NCBI GenBank assembly: GCA_910587035.1
Contig: CAJUMQ010000003.1
Coordinates: 99,508 to 163,507 of the forward strand
Direction: 5' to 3'
Origin: an uncultured Desulfovibrio sp.
GTDB lineage: Bacteria; Desulfobacterota; Desulfovibrionia; Desulfovibrionales; Desulfovibrionaceae
DNA: 64,000 bases
Shown here one piece after another: positions 26,820 to 34,590 of the stretch; within the stretch, counting starts at the first letter, position 1, and each line of letters starts with the position of its first letter. The notes under the pieces are model-generated. The model saw only the letters and a program-made list of their open reading frames with translations. It ran no database searches and was not told where the DNA came from. Made by a program: the position numbers and the translations under genes.

Positions 26820-28571
26820 TTATTTGTCAAAGTACTTCTTGTCCAGCTTTTCGTACTTGGGCAGGAAGCGGGTGGGCAGAGCCAGGGCGTCGCGGCGGAA
26901 TGGAGGAGCAAGACGTGTGCCGTCTGTCATGATCTCCACCACGGCCGGGCGACGATTCTTGTACGCGGTCTGCAGGGCGTCGGCCAGATCCTTCTGGTTG
27001 TTGACGGTGTAGCCGTCGGCGCCCATGGACTTGGCGATCTCGGCGTAGGACTTGGACCAGATGTCAGCGCCGACGAAGCGGTTGTTGTAGAAGTCAACCT
27101 GGTTCTTCTTTTCCGCGCACCAGGCGCCATTGTTATAGACAGTGGCGATGACGGGCAGATCGAACTGGCAGGCTGTGGGCACTTCAAAGAGGCTCATGCC
27201 CCATGCGCCGTCGCCGGCAATGGAGACAACAGGATTGGTCATCTTGTTGTCCTTGCAGTACAGCTGGGCGCCGAGGGCGGCCTGATAAGCGAAACCAGTG
27301 TTGCCAAAGGTCAGTGTGGCAATGTCACGCTTTGGATGCTTGAAGCGCAGGTAGCTGTTGGCAGTGGAGGAGGTGTTGCCGATGTCGGTGGTGACAATGG
27401 CGTCATTGTCATACACGAACTTGCCCACAACTTCCAGAGCCTTGCGGGGATGCATGCGGCCTTCCATGGTGGGCTCATTGGCTATGGCGTCGATTTCCTT
27501 CTCCCACTCTGCCAGGGCAGCCTTGACCTTGTTCTGCACTGTGGTGAGGTCGCGGTCAACCTTGACATTCTTGAGCTGACGATAGAGCTCGTCCGCGCAG
27601 GCCTTGGCATCGCCGCAGATACCCACGGTGATGGGATGGGTCTTGGCGATGTTCATGGGGTTGATGTCGATCTGCACGATCTTGGCGGTCTTGGGGAAGT
27701 AGTTGATGCCATCCTGCGGCAGTGTGCCGAAGTAGGAGAGCCTGCTGCCTATGGCAAGAATCACGTCCGCTTTTTCCATCAGGCGCATGGCCGCATGGGA
27801 GCCCATGTAGCCAATGGGGCCGGCCCAAAGGGGATTGTCGGCCGGGAAGGCGTCATTGTGGAGATATGTGCAGGCAACAGGAGCAGCCAGATGCTCGGCG
27901 AGCTTGGCGACCGTGTCCACGCAGCCGGAGTCAACAACGCCGCGACCGGAGACGATAACGGGGTTTTTGGCTTCCTTGAGCACCTGGACGGCATGCTCAA
28001 ACATTTCTGGATTGCCAATGCCGCCGGGGGCTACGCGATACTGGGAGGGCTTGAGAATTTCCTCATCAAGCTCGCCATAGAAATAATCGCGGGGAATGTC
28101 CACCAGCACGGGGCCACGCATGGCATAGGCAGCCCTGAAGGCGGTGCGGAGAACATCGGCAGCGCGTTTTGGATGGGGCACGCGCAGGCTCATCTTGGTG
28201 ATGGGCTTGAAAATATCCCATGTGTCGCATTCCTGGAAGCCATCCCAGCCAATGGAGGCGGAGCCGGCGGAGGGGGAAATGACAATCATCGGGGTGTGGG
28301 CCATGTTTGCAGTGGCCACGGCCGTGACATAGTTGGTGATGCCCGGGCCATTCTGGCCAATGACAACGCCAGCCTTGCCGCTGAGACGGCCATAGGCATC
28401 TTCCATATGACCGGCTGTCTGCTCATGACGCACGGAAATAAAATCAATGCCGGCTGCCGGGAACAGATCCAGCAGATCCATGTAGGCAGAACCCAGAATG
28501 CCGCTCACATGGGTTATGCCTTCTTCAACAAGCACTTCCGCCATTGCCTCACTGGGAGTCATCTTGGGCAT
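26820..28571 (-). CDS. xsc: Sulfoacetaldehyde acetyltransferase
   Basis: 583 residues, the usual Xsc length; AAGGTGA precedes the ATG at 28571. Thiamine-diphosphate enzyme of the acetolactate-synthase superfamily: catalytic Glu50 in SVRHEQTAGHMEDAYG, IGQNGPGITN, the Xsc-typical GGFQE-like WDGFQECDTWDIF and IPRDYFYGE, and the cofactor site GDGAWGM (453-459) with NNGAW. Xsc converts sulfoacetaldehyde plus phosphate to acetyl phosphate and sulfite, so it yields both ATP (through acetate kinase) and an electron acceptor for a sulfite reducer. No taurine aminotransferase is in the window. Transcribed alone between a regulatory region (28572-28835) and its own terminator. Other ThDP decarboxylases are less likely given the motifs. 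Confidence 0.9.
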   Translation of the reverse strand: MPKMTPSEAMAEVLVEEGITHVSGILGSAYMDLLDLFPAAGIDFISVRHEQTAGHMEDAYGRLSGKAGVVIGQNGPGITNYVTAVATANMAHTPMIVISPSAGSASIGWDGFQECDTWDIFKPITKMSLRVPHPKRAADVLRTAFRAAYAMRGPVLVDIPRDYFYGELDEEILKPSQYRVAPGGIGNPEMFEHAVQVLKEAKNPVIVSGRGVVDSGCVDTVAKLAEHLAAPVACTYLHNDAFPADNPLWAGPIGYMGSHAAMRLMEKADVILAIGSRLSYFGTLPQDGINYFPKTAKIVQIDINPMNIAKTHPITVGICGDAKACADELYRQLKNVKVDRDLTTVQNKVKAALAEWEKEIDAIANEPTMEGRMHPRKALEVVGKFVYDNDAIVTTDIGNTSSTANSYLRFKHPKRDIATLTFGNTGFAYQAALGAQLYCKDNKMTNPVVSIAGDGAWGMSLFEVPTACQFDLPVIATVYNNGAWCAEKKNQVDFYNNRFVGADIWSKSYAEIAKSMGADGYTVNNQKDLADALQTAYKNRRPAVVEIMTDGTRLAPPFRRDALALPTRFLPKYEKLDKKYFDK

Positions 28572-28835
28572 GTTTCACCTTGCCTTGTTATTTAAAGATT
28601 TTTTCATTCATGCTGTTCGCATGTGCCATACTGATGCCATAGTTAAAGCAAAGTTTATGCCGATTGCAGGGGGCCCCAAAAGCAGGACCACTTCTTGCCA
28701 AAACAGATGACGCCAGAAAAATTGGCGCATAAAATGTGCGTATTTTCGGACATGTCCATAAAATATGTATGAATTCACAGACAGACTGTCAGACAAACTT
28801 TGCAGCCGCCTGCCCGCAAACAAGAGCCGATTCAC
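28572..28835. promoter_or_regulatory. xsc upstream region with two palindromes
   Basis: Non-coding. Contains GGACATGTCC (perfect palindrome, 28748-28757, start of the motif shared with 23606) and GACAG-A-CTGTC (28780-28790), as well as a CGCCA/TGGCG hairpin near 28712-28726 and GGGGCCCC near 28670. No clear -35/-10 pair or sigma-54 box with correct spacing was found. Confidence 0.45.
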
Positions 28836-28861
28836 AAAAAAAGCCCCCATATGGGGGCCTT
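28836..28861 (-). terminator. Terminator of gapA
   Basis: Perfect palindrome GCCCCCATATGGGGGC at 28843-28858, followed on the minus strand by T7. It lies 43 bases beyond the gapA stop. Confidence 0.85.
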
Positions 28862-28903
28862 GAACGGTTATGCTCCTGCAAAGCGGGAGCACATATCAAA
28901 AAA

Positions 28904-29926
28904 CTATTTATCCAGACCCTTGTCCTTCATCAGGCAAATAAGGTCACAAACCCTGTTGGAGTAGCCCCATTCGTTGTCATACCATGACACTGCCTTGATG
29001 AGGCGGCCATCCTGCACCGTGGTGTAGGCGGATTCCACAATGGAGGATGCGGGATTGCCCTTGAAGTCCATGGAGACCAGAGGCTTGTCATTGTATTCCA
29101 GAATGCCCTTGAGGCTGGTTTCGGCCGCTTTCTTCAGGCTGGCCAGCACTTCCTCGGTTGTGGTGTCCCGCTCCAGAATGCCGGAGAAATCCACAATGGA
29201 GACCGTGGGAGTGGGCACGCGCAGGGAATAGCCGCTGAATTTGCCCTTAAGTTCCGGGATGACCTTGGCCACGGCCTGGGCTGCGCCGGTGGATGTGGGT
29301 ATGATGTTGCATGCGGCAGCGCGGGCCCGGCGAAGATCCTTGTGGGCCATGTCCAGAATGCGCTGGTCATTGGTGTAGGAATGGATGGTCACCATGTTGC
29401 CAAGCTTGATGCCAAACTCCTTTTGCAGAACCAGGGCCATGGGAGCCAGGCAGTTGGTGGTGCAGGAGGCATTGGAGACGATATCATGCTTGGCCGGATC
29501 ATATTGATCCTGGTTGACGCCCATGACTATGGTGATGTCCTCTTCCTTGGCAGGAGCGGTGATAATCACCTTTTTGGCGCCATTTTCAAGATGCACCCTG
29601 GCCTGCTGCGCATTGCGGAAAATGCCAGTGCTCTCCACAACCACATCAACGCCATAATCCCCCCATTTCAGCTGTTTGGGGTCGCGCTCGGCAAAGCAAT
29701 GGATTTTCCAGTCCCCCACTGTCACTTCATTGCCATCCACCTTGGCATCGAGATGCCCGCGACCATAAACGGAATCATATTCCGCAAGATGAAAATTGGT
29801 GGCCGCATCAAAAAGATCATTGATGGCGACAACTTCCACCTGATCCCTGTACTTGTCATGCAGGGCCCGAAATACCTGGCGGCCAATACGGCCAAAGCCA
29901 TTGATGCCAACTTTGACTTTGCTCAT
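28904..29926 (-). CDS. gapA: Glyceraldehyde-3-phosphate dehydrogenase
   Basis: 340 residues; GGGAGGGAAAG precedes the ATG at 29926. N-terminal Rossmann motif VGINGFGRIGRQVFRA, catalytic Cys in VSNASCTTNCLAP, and the C-terminal WYDNEWGYSNRV signature. Oxidises glyceraldehyde-3-phosphate with NAD and phosphate in glycolysis, or works backwards in gluconeogenesis. The coenzyme-specificity residue following the first strand (INDLFD) suggests NAD. Monocistronic, or preceded by the GAF gene 93 bases upstream on the same strand. Confidence 0.97.
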   Translation of the reverse strand: MSKVKVGINGFGRIGRQVFRALHDKYRDQVEVVAINDLFDAATNFHLAEYDSVYGRGHLDAKVDGNEVTVGDWKIHCFAERDPKQLKWGDYGVDVVVESTGIFRNAQQARVHLENGAKKVIITAPAKEEDITIVMGVNQDQYDPAKHDIVSNASCTTNCLAPMALVLQKEFGIKLGNMVTIHSYTNDQRILDMAHKDLRRARAAACNIIPTSTGAAQAVAKVIPELKGKFSGYSLRVPTPTVSIVDFSGILERDTTTEEVLASLKKAAETSLKGILEYNDKPLVSMDFKGNPASSIVESAYTTVQDGRLIKAVSWYDNEWGYSNRVCDLICLMKDKGLDK

Positions 29927-30019
29927 TGTCTTTCCCTCCCAATACCTGAAAAATATAGCGGCAGGTTATGCAATCCGGGGAACATCCGCCCACGCGGCCG
30001 AGGCCGCGGATGGCGGCAA

Positions 30020-30574
30020 TCAGTCTTCATAGACCGAATAGGCATGTTTGCTCATCAGCTCATAGTTGTTGCGCAGCTCCTCATGCAGCCTGGCATTGAC
30101 TATGGCAATTGCGGAAATGGCGGCAACAGCCTCCATAAATGTTTCCTCATCCGGCGTGAACTCGCGCTCAACATCCGAATAGACGCGCATCAGGCCAATG
30201 GCCTTGCCATCCGCCATCAACGGAACAGACAAAACGGAAACAAGACCTTCAGCCTTGGCGGAATCCGGATACTGGAAACGTCCGTCAGCGGCTGCATCCT
30301 TAAGATGTATGGCCTTGCCGGCCAGCACTTCGCTGTCCATGCCGCTCTTTTTGACTTCAACAGGGCCCTTGCGCTTGTAGTTTTCAGACAGGCCGTAATC
30401 GGCGCTCGGCAAAAGGAACCTGCCAGTCCTGTCCAGAAGACGGATGGTGCCAGCCTTGCAACCCATAGTTTTGGCTGTCTCCTCGGCGATTTTGTGCAGC
30501 ACATCCTTAGGTTCAAGACTGGAGTTGATAACCAGCGCGACATCCCTCAAGGCGCGAAAATAATCCTGGGCCAT
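30020..30574 (-). CDS. GAF-domain protein
   Basis: 184 residues, almost entirely one GAF domain (about 8-165): ALRDVALVINSSLEPKDVLH at the start, GTIRLLD, VLSVPLMADGKAIGLMRVY at the end. GAF domains bind small ligands or chromophores; there is no attached kinase, cyclase or DNA-binding domain. AGGAGG precedes the ATG at 30574. It has an unusually structured leader (30618-30722) and lies upstream of gapA on the same strand, so a link to central metabolism is possible but unproven. Confidence 0.8.
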   Translation of the reverse strand: MAQDYFRALRDVALVINSSLEPKDVLHKIAEETAKTMGCKAGTIRLLDRTGRFLLPSADYGLSENYKRKGPVEVKKSGMDSEVLAGKAIHLKDAAADGRFQYPDSAKAEGLVSVLSVPLMADGKAIGLMRVYSDVEREFTPDEETFMEAVAAISAIAIVNARLHEELRNNYELMSKHAYSVYED

Positions 30575-30943
30575 CTTAGCCTCCTCTCGTGACTAGCGTC
30601 GCGTCAAGCGACAATTGCCGCAATCCCGAAAAGGGATTGCGCCGCCAATAGCAGCGTGCGAAAAGCAAAAACCACGTTTTTCGCTTTTCGCCCCTCAAGT
30701 TTTTACCACAGTATAAAACTTGACATATCATTAGTCTGTAAAAAACCTGGAACATCCTGCCGGGTATTGCGCCAGTATGCCTTTTTTTCATTTTGCTTGC
30801 AATATATCACTGCAGGCATAACTTGCCACCTTATGGAAAATAGATTGCATACATGGTTAAACCTCCCCCTCTGCGCCCTTGATTCCCCGACCTATATTGG
30901 GCATAATCTGGAAGTTACGGCATTTGCCACAAGCGGAGAGACA
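30575..30943. promoter_or_regulatory. Structured divergent region between GAF gene and coaX
   Basis: No credible gene. Three inverted repeats lie in a row: GCAATCCC/GGGATTGC (30620-30640), GCGAAAAGC..GCTTTTCGC with inner AAAAAC/GTTTTT (30658-30690), and AAGTTTTTA/TATAAAACTT (30698-30722). All would be in the 5' leader or promoter of the minus-strand GAF gene. The right part, towards coaX, shows nothing clear. Confidence 0.5.
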
Positions 30944-31738
30944 ATGGAACGTAAACTGCTGCTTTGCGATATTGGCAATACATCCATCAAGCTGGGCCTG
31001 GCCAATGAGAAAAGGGTGCTGACATCCTACGGCCTCCCAGCACAGCACGATGCCACCGCGGACAGCCTTGGACTTAATCTGCTGTCAGTCCTGAACCATG
31101 CCGGCGAGGATCCCCATGGCATCACAGCCTGCGCGGTCTCCTCTGTGGTGCCGGCCATTGATCCCGTTTTGCGGGAGGCCGTGGCCCGCTATGTTGGCTG
31201 CCCGGTGCTGTTCGCGCCATCAGATTTGCATGTTCCTCTTGAAAACCGCTATGAAAGACCGGATGAAGTGGGCGCGGACCGCCTGGTGGGCTCCTTTGCA
31301 GCGCGCAGGCTCTACCCTGCTGCGACATCTCTGATAGTGGTGGACTTTGGCACTGCTGTCACCTTTGACTGCGTAAGCGGGGATGCCTATCTTGGCGGCC
31401 TTATCTTTCCTGGCCCGTATACAGCCGCAGCAGCTCTTGCCAGCCATACAGCCAGGCTGCCACATGTGAATTTTGACATCCGCGCTCCAGATCCGTCCCC
31501 GGGCAGGGATACGTCCACCAGCATCCAGCATGGTCTGGTATTCGGCTTTGTCTCTGTGACGGAAGGCCTGTGCAACCGACTGAAAAGACAGCTCAGCGGC
31601 CCGGTGAAGGTGCTGGCCACAGGAGGCTTTGCCAATTCCATAGCCCGGATAAGCCCCATTTTTGACGCCGTGCTGCCGGCCCTTCTTCTGGAAGGGCTAC
31701 GCAGGCTTTATTTTGAGGATAAACAGGATCAGTTTTAA
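30944..31738 (+). CDS. coaX: Type III pantothenate kinase
   Basis: 264 residues from ATG 30944, preceded by GCGGAGAG; the longer open frame lacks such a site. ASKHA-fold kinase with the phosphate-1 motif LLCDIGNTSIKLG, the second acidic motif VVDFGTAVTFD (Asp), GADRLVGSFAARRLYP and the ATP motif VLATGGFAN. It phosphorylates pantothenate in coenzyme A synthesis and, unlike CoaA, is not feedback inhibited. It is followed after 26 bases by eno. Confidence 0.93.
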   Translation: MERKLLLCDIGNTSIKLGLANEKRVLTSYGLPAQHDATADSLGLNLLSVLNHAGEDPHGITACAVSSVVPAIDPVLREAVARYVGCPVLFAPSDLHVPLENRYERPDEVGADRLVGSFAARRLYPAATSLIVVDFGTAVTFDCVSGDAYLGGLIFPGPYTAAAALASHTARLPHVNFDIRAPDPSPGRDTSTSIQHGLVFGFVSVTEGLCNRLKRQLSGPVKVLATGGFANSIARISPIFDAVLPALLLEGLRRLYFEDKQDQF

Positions 31739-31764
31739 AATAAATCTACAAGCAAGGAGTGGAA

Positions 31765-33066
31765 ATGAGCACCATTGCGTCTGTATTCGGCCGGGAAATT
31801 CTGGATTCCCGCGGCAATCCCACAGTCGAGGTTGAGGTTACACTGGAATCCGGCATCACCGGTCGCGCGGCTGTGCCTTCCGGAGCTTCCACCGGCAGCC
31901 GCGAGGCTCTGGAAATGCGCGACGGAGATAAATCCCGCTACAAGGGCAAAGGCGTCACCAAGGCTGTGGAGCATGTGAACAACGAGATTGCCGAGGCACT
32001 GCAGGGAATGGACGCGCTGCGCCAGGTGCAAATAGACAACACCCTCATCGATCTGGATGGCACAGACAACAAGTCCCGGCTTGGGGCCAATGCAATGCTT
32101 GGCGCCTCCATGGCCTGCGCCAGGGCCGCCTCCACATACCTTGGCCTGCCGCTCTACAAATATATTGGCGGCATCAATGCCAAGGTTCTGCCCGCGCCCA
32201 TGATGAACATCATCAATGGCGGCGCCCATGCCCCCAACAATCTGGATATACAGGAATTCATGATCATGCCTCTGGGCGCGCAGACATTCCGCGACTCCCT
32301 GCGCATGGGTTCGGAGATTTTCCACACCCTGGCCGCCATTCTCAAGGCAGACGGCCATGTGACCAGTGTTGGCGACGAAGGCGGCTTCGCCCCAAATCTC
32401 AAAAACCATGACGAGGCCTTCTCCTACATCATGCGGGCCATTGAAGAGGCTGGCTACAATCCCGGCTCTGAGGTTGTGCTGGCCATTGACGCTGCCTCCA
32501 GCGAATTCTACAAGGATGGCAAATATGTCATCGCCGGAGAGAACAAGACCTTCACCAGCGCCGAAATGACGGAATGGCTGGCGGAGTTCACCCGCAAGTA
32601 CCCCCTCATTTCCATTGAGGATGGCATGGCCGAAAACGACTGGGATGGCTGGGCGATGCTGACCAACACCCTTGGCGACCATGTGCAGCTTGTTGGTGAT
32701 GACCTCTTTGTTACCAATCCCTCCATTCTGGCAGAGGGCATTTCCCAGGGAATTGCCAACTCCATTCTCATCAAGCTCAACCAGATTGGCACGGTGACAG
32801 AAACCCTGGATACCATCGAAATGGCCAAGGAGGCCGCCTACACCACCGTCATTTCCCACCGTTCCGGCGAGACAGAGGACAGCTTCATCGCCGACCTCGC
32901 AGTGGGCACAAATGCGGGCCAGATCAAGAGCGGCTCCCTAAGCCGCTCGGACAGGCTGGCAAAATACAACCAGCTTATGCGCATTGAAGAAGAGCTGGGC
33001 GATGATGCCGAATTCTTCGGCCCAATGCTTGCGGAATACTATGATCTCGGGCATGGAGACAAGTAG
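31765..33066 (+). CDS. eno: Enolase
   Basis: 433 residues from ATG 31765, with AAGGAG ending five bases upstream; an in-frame GTG at 31759 lies within that site and is rejected. Signature parts: GREILDSRGNPTVEVEV, the SGASTGSREALE loop, the metal ligands in LAIDAASSEF and ISIEDGMAENDW, VGDDLFVTN, the catalytic lysine in NSILIKLNQIGT and SHRSGETEDSFIADLAVG. Interconverts 2-phosphoglycerate and phosphoenolpyruvate. Part of a coaX-eno-folD run. Confidence 0.97.
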   Translation: MSTIASVFGREILDSRGNPTVEVEVTLESGITGRAAVPSGASTGSREALEMRDGDKSRYKGKGVTKAVEHVNNEIAEALQGMDALRQVQIDNTLIDLDGTDNKSRLGANAMLGASMACARAASTYLGLPLYKYIGGINAKVLPAPMMNIINGGAHAPNNLDIQEFMIMPLGAQTFRDSLRMGSEIFHTLAAILKADGHVTSVGDEGGFAPNLKNHDEAFSYIMRAIEEAGYNPGSEVVLAIDAASSEFYKDGKYVIAGENKTFTSAEMTEWLAEFTRKYPLISIEDGMAENDWDGWAMLTNTLGDHVQLVGDDLFVTNPSILAEGISQGIANSILIKLNQIGTVTETLDTIEMAKEAAYTTVISHRSGETEDSFIADLAVGTNAGQIKSGSLSRSDRLAKYNQLMRIEEELGDDAEFFGPMLAEYYDLGHGDK

Positions 33067-33089
33067 TCCGTATCTTTAGTTTCCAAAAT

Positions 33090-33116
33090 GGCTGCCAGCG
33101 CCTCATGCTGGCAGCC
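33090..33116 (+). terminator. Hairpin between eno and folD
   Basis: Perfect ten-base stem GGCTGCCAGC / GCTGGCAGCC with a 7-base loop, 24 bases after the eno stop, but without a T-run. May act as an RNA-stability or partial-termination element within the operon. Confidence 0.5.
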
Positions 33117-33141
33117 ACAAATAATTTCCGGAAATTTTGCG

Positions 33142-34002
33142 ATGATACTTATGGATGGCAAGGCGGCGGCCGCCGGCATACGCCAGGAATTGGCAACCCT
33201 TGTGCGGATGGAGGTTGCGCGGGGGATGCGGGCGCCTGGCCTCGCTGTGGTTCTGGTGGGCGATGATCCCGCCTCGCAGATATATGTGCGCAACAAGCAA
33301 AAGGCCTGCGCGGAAGCCGGCATTCATTCCGAGGCGCACATACTGCCCCGGGGAACCGGACAAAAAGAGCTGCTGCATCTGCTTGACACACTCAATGCCA
33401 GGACTGATATTGATGGCATTCTGGTGCAGCTGCCACTGCCTGTGGGGCTTGATGCGGCAGTATGCACCGGCGCCATTGCCCCAGACAAGGATGTTGACGG
33501 CTTCCATCCGGTGAACATGGGCAAGCTGGCGCTTGGGCTGCCTTGCTTAAAACCGTGCACACCGGCTGGGGTGCTCAGACTCCTGTCCATTTACGGATTT
33601 AATCCGGCAGGTAAAAAAGCCGTGGTTGTGGGGCGATCCAATATTGTTGGCATGCCTCTCGCCCTGCTCCTGGCGCAAAAACAATTCAATGCCACAGTTA
33701 CCATATGCCATTCCGGCACGGCAGATCTCAAAAGAGAATGCCTTGCCGCGGATTATCTGTTCCTGGCCATGGGCCGTCCGAGGGCCATTGGCGCGGACAT
33801 GATACATGAAGGCTGCATTGTGGTGGATATTGGCATTAATCGCACGCCGGGGGGATTGTGCGGCGATGCCGATTTTGAGGCCATGAGCCGCAAGGCCGCG
33901 GCCATGACTCCCGTTCCGGGAGGCGCAGGCCCCATGACGATCGCCATGCTTCTTGAAAATACCGTATTCTCATGGCGACAGCGGCTTGGCCTGGTGTCAT
34001 GA
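33142..34002 (+). CDS. folD: Methylene-THF dehydrogenase/methenyl-THF cyclohydrolase
   Basis: 286 residues from ATG 33142; another ATG at 33151 is possible. Family motifs: VGDDPASQIYVRNKQKAC with catalytic Lys in the YVRNK segment, DGILVQLPLP, PDKDVDGFHP, PCTPAGVLRLL, VVVGRSNIVGMPLALLL and TPVPGGAGPMTIAMLL. Interconverts methylene-, methenyl- and formyl-tetrahydrofolate with NADP, supplying formyl-THF for the purN gene 10 kb away. Downstream of eno in the same direction. Confidence 0.96.
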   Translation: MILMDGKAAAAGIRQELATLVRMEVARGMRAPGLAVVLVGDDPASQIYVRNKQKACAEAGIHSEAHILPRGTGQKELLHLLDTLNARTDIDGILVQLPLPVGLDAAVCTGAIAPDKDVDGFHPVNMGKLALGLPCLKPCTPAGVLRLLSIYGFNPAGKKAVVVGRSNIVGMPLALLLAQKQFNATVTICHSGTADLKRECLAADYLFLAMGRPRAIGADMIHEGCIVVDIGINRTPGGLCGDADFEAMSRKAAAMTPVPGGAGPMTIAMLLENTVFSWRQRLGLVS

Positions 34003-34038
34003 CCATAAAAAATTCGCCTGGCAAAAGGTGGTTATCCG

Positions 34039-34413
34039 ATGGAAAAAATGCTGCACAAACTTGCCCATCAACTGGATTCTCTGGATGAAGCCTCCCTTAT
34101 GGCGCTGTGGAGCAAATACGCCACCATAACCAGCAGATTTGAGCCAACAAAACGCTGGGAGCAGGCATGTCTGGTGTTTTCCCTGATTCAGGCCAAACAC
34201 TGGAAAAATCAGCTGTTCAACTATTGCTGGAGCCAGCAGAGAAAGCCGCTGGGGGGTAATCAGGCAGAGGAGCCGGTGGAGAACATGGCAACGGATTTCG
34301 ATCTTGAGAGCGCGCCGCCTCAGCCGGAGCCGCCACGCAACGAATGCCATGTGCTTGCTTTCAGACGTCCTGCACATCCTGATGCAAGTAAAGCTCCAGA
34401 AAATGCTTCCTGA
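34039..34413 (+). CDS. Uncharacterised 124-residue protein
   Basis: ATG 34039 preceded by AAAAGGTGG. The first ~80 residues look helical with Trp-rich segments (LMALWSKYA, QAKHWKNQLFNYCWSQQRK); the rest is acidic and Pro-rich, probably disordered. No signal peptide or membrane helix. I do not recognise the family; it follows folD by 36 bases, so it is likely co-transcribed. Its stop codon lies in the loop of the following hairpin. Confidence 0.6.
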   Translation: MEKMLHKLAHQLDSLDEASLMALWSKYATITSRFEPTKRWEQACLVFSLIQAKHWKNQLFNYCWSQQRKPLGGNQAEEPVENMATDFDLESAPPQPEPPRNECHVLAFRRPAHPDASKAPENAS

Positions 34414-34424
34414 CGGAGCATTTT
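34400..34424 (+). terminator. Terminator overlapping the 3' end of the 124-residue gene
   Basis: AAAATGCTTCC / GGAGCATTTT (34400-34410, 34415-34424) with one bulged base; the loop TGAC holds the stop codon and T4 follows in the stem. The right arm can alternatively pair with AATGCTCC at 34472-34479, giving a second structure. Confidence 0.55.
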
Positions 34425-34590
34425 GAAAATCATTATCCAGGCGGTTGAAAATTCGTGAAGTTTTCAGCCGTAATGCTCCAAGGGATCATTTTTGCATTGC
34501 CATAAGCCATTTGCGCGTATGGGGGCAGGCAACTTTCAATAAGTCTTTTGCGACTGTGGGCGCAAAAGCAAACAGAATTTATCGGGTCAG

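Noticed and set aside
26790..28595. 601-codon open frame on the plus strand opposite xsc
   Set aside because: It is the complement of a well-recognised Xsc gene, has no family motifs, and is explained by strong third-position GC bias; no ribosome site.
28690..28720. Possible sigma-54 promoter for xsc (TGGCAAG ... TGC on the minus strand)
   Set aside because: The GG to GC spacing is 14 rather than the required 10 bases.
34415..34479. Long-range pairing GGAGCATT/AATGCTCC with inner CGGTTGAAAA/TTTTCAGCCG as a riboswitch
   Set aside because: No match to a known class; the left arm is better explained by the terminator at 34400-34424.
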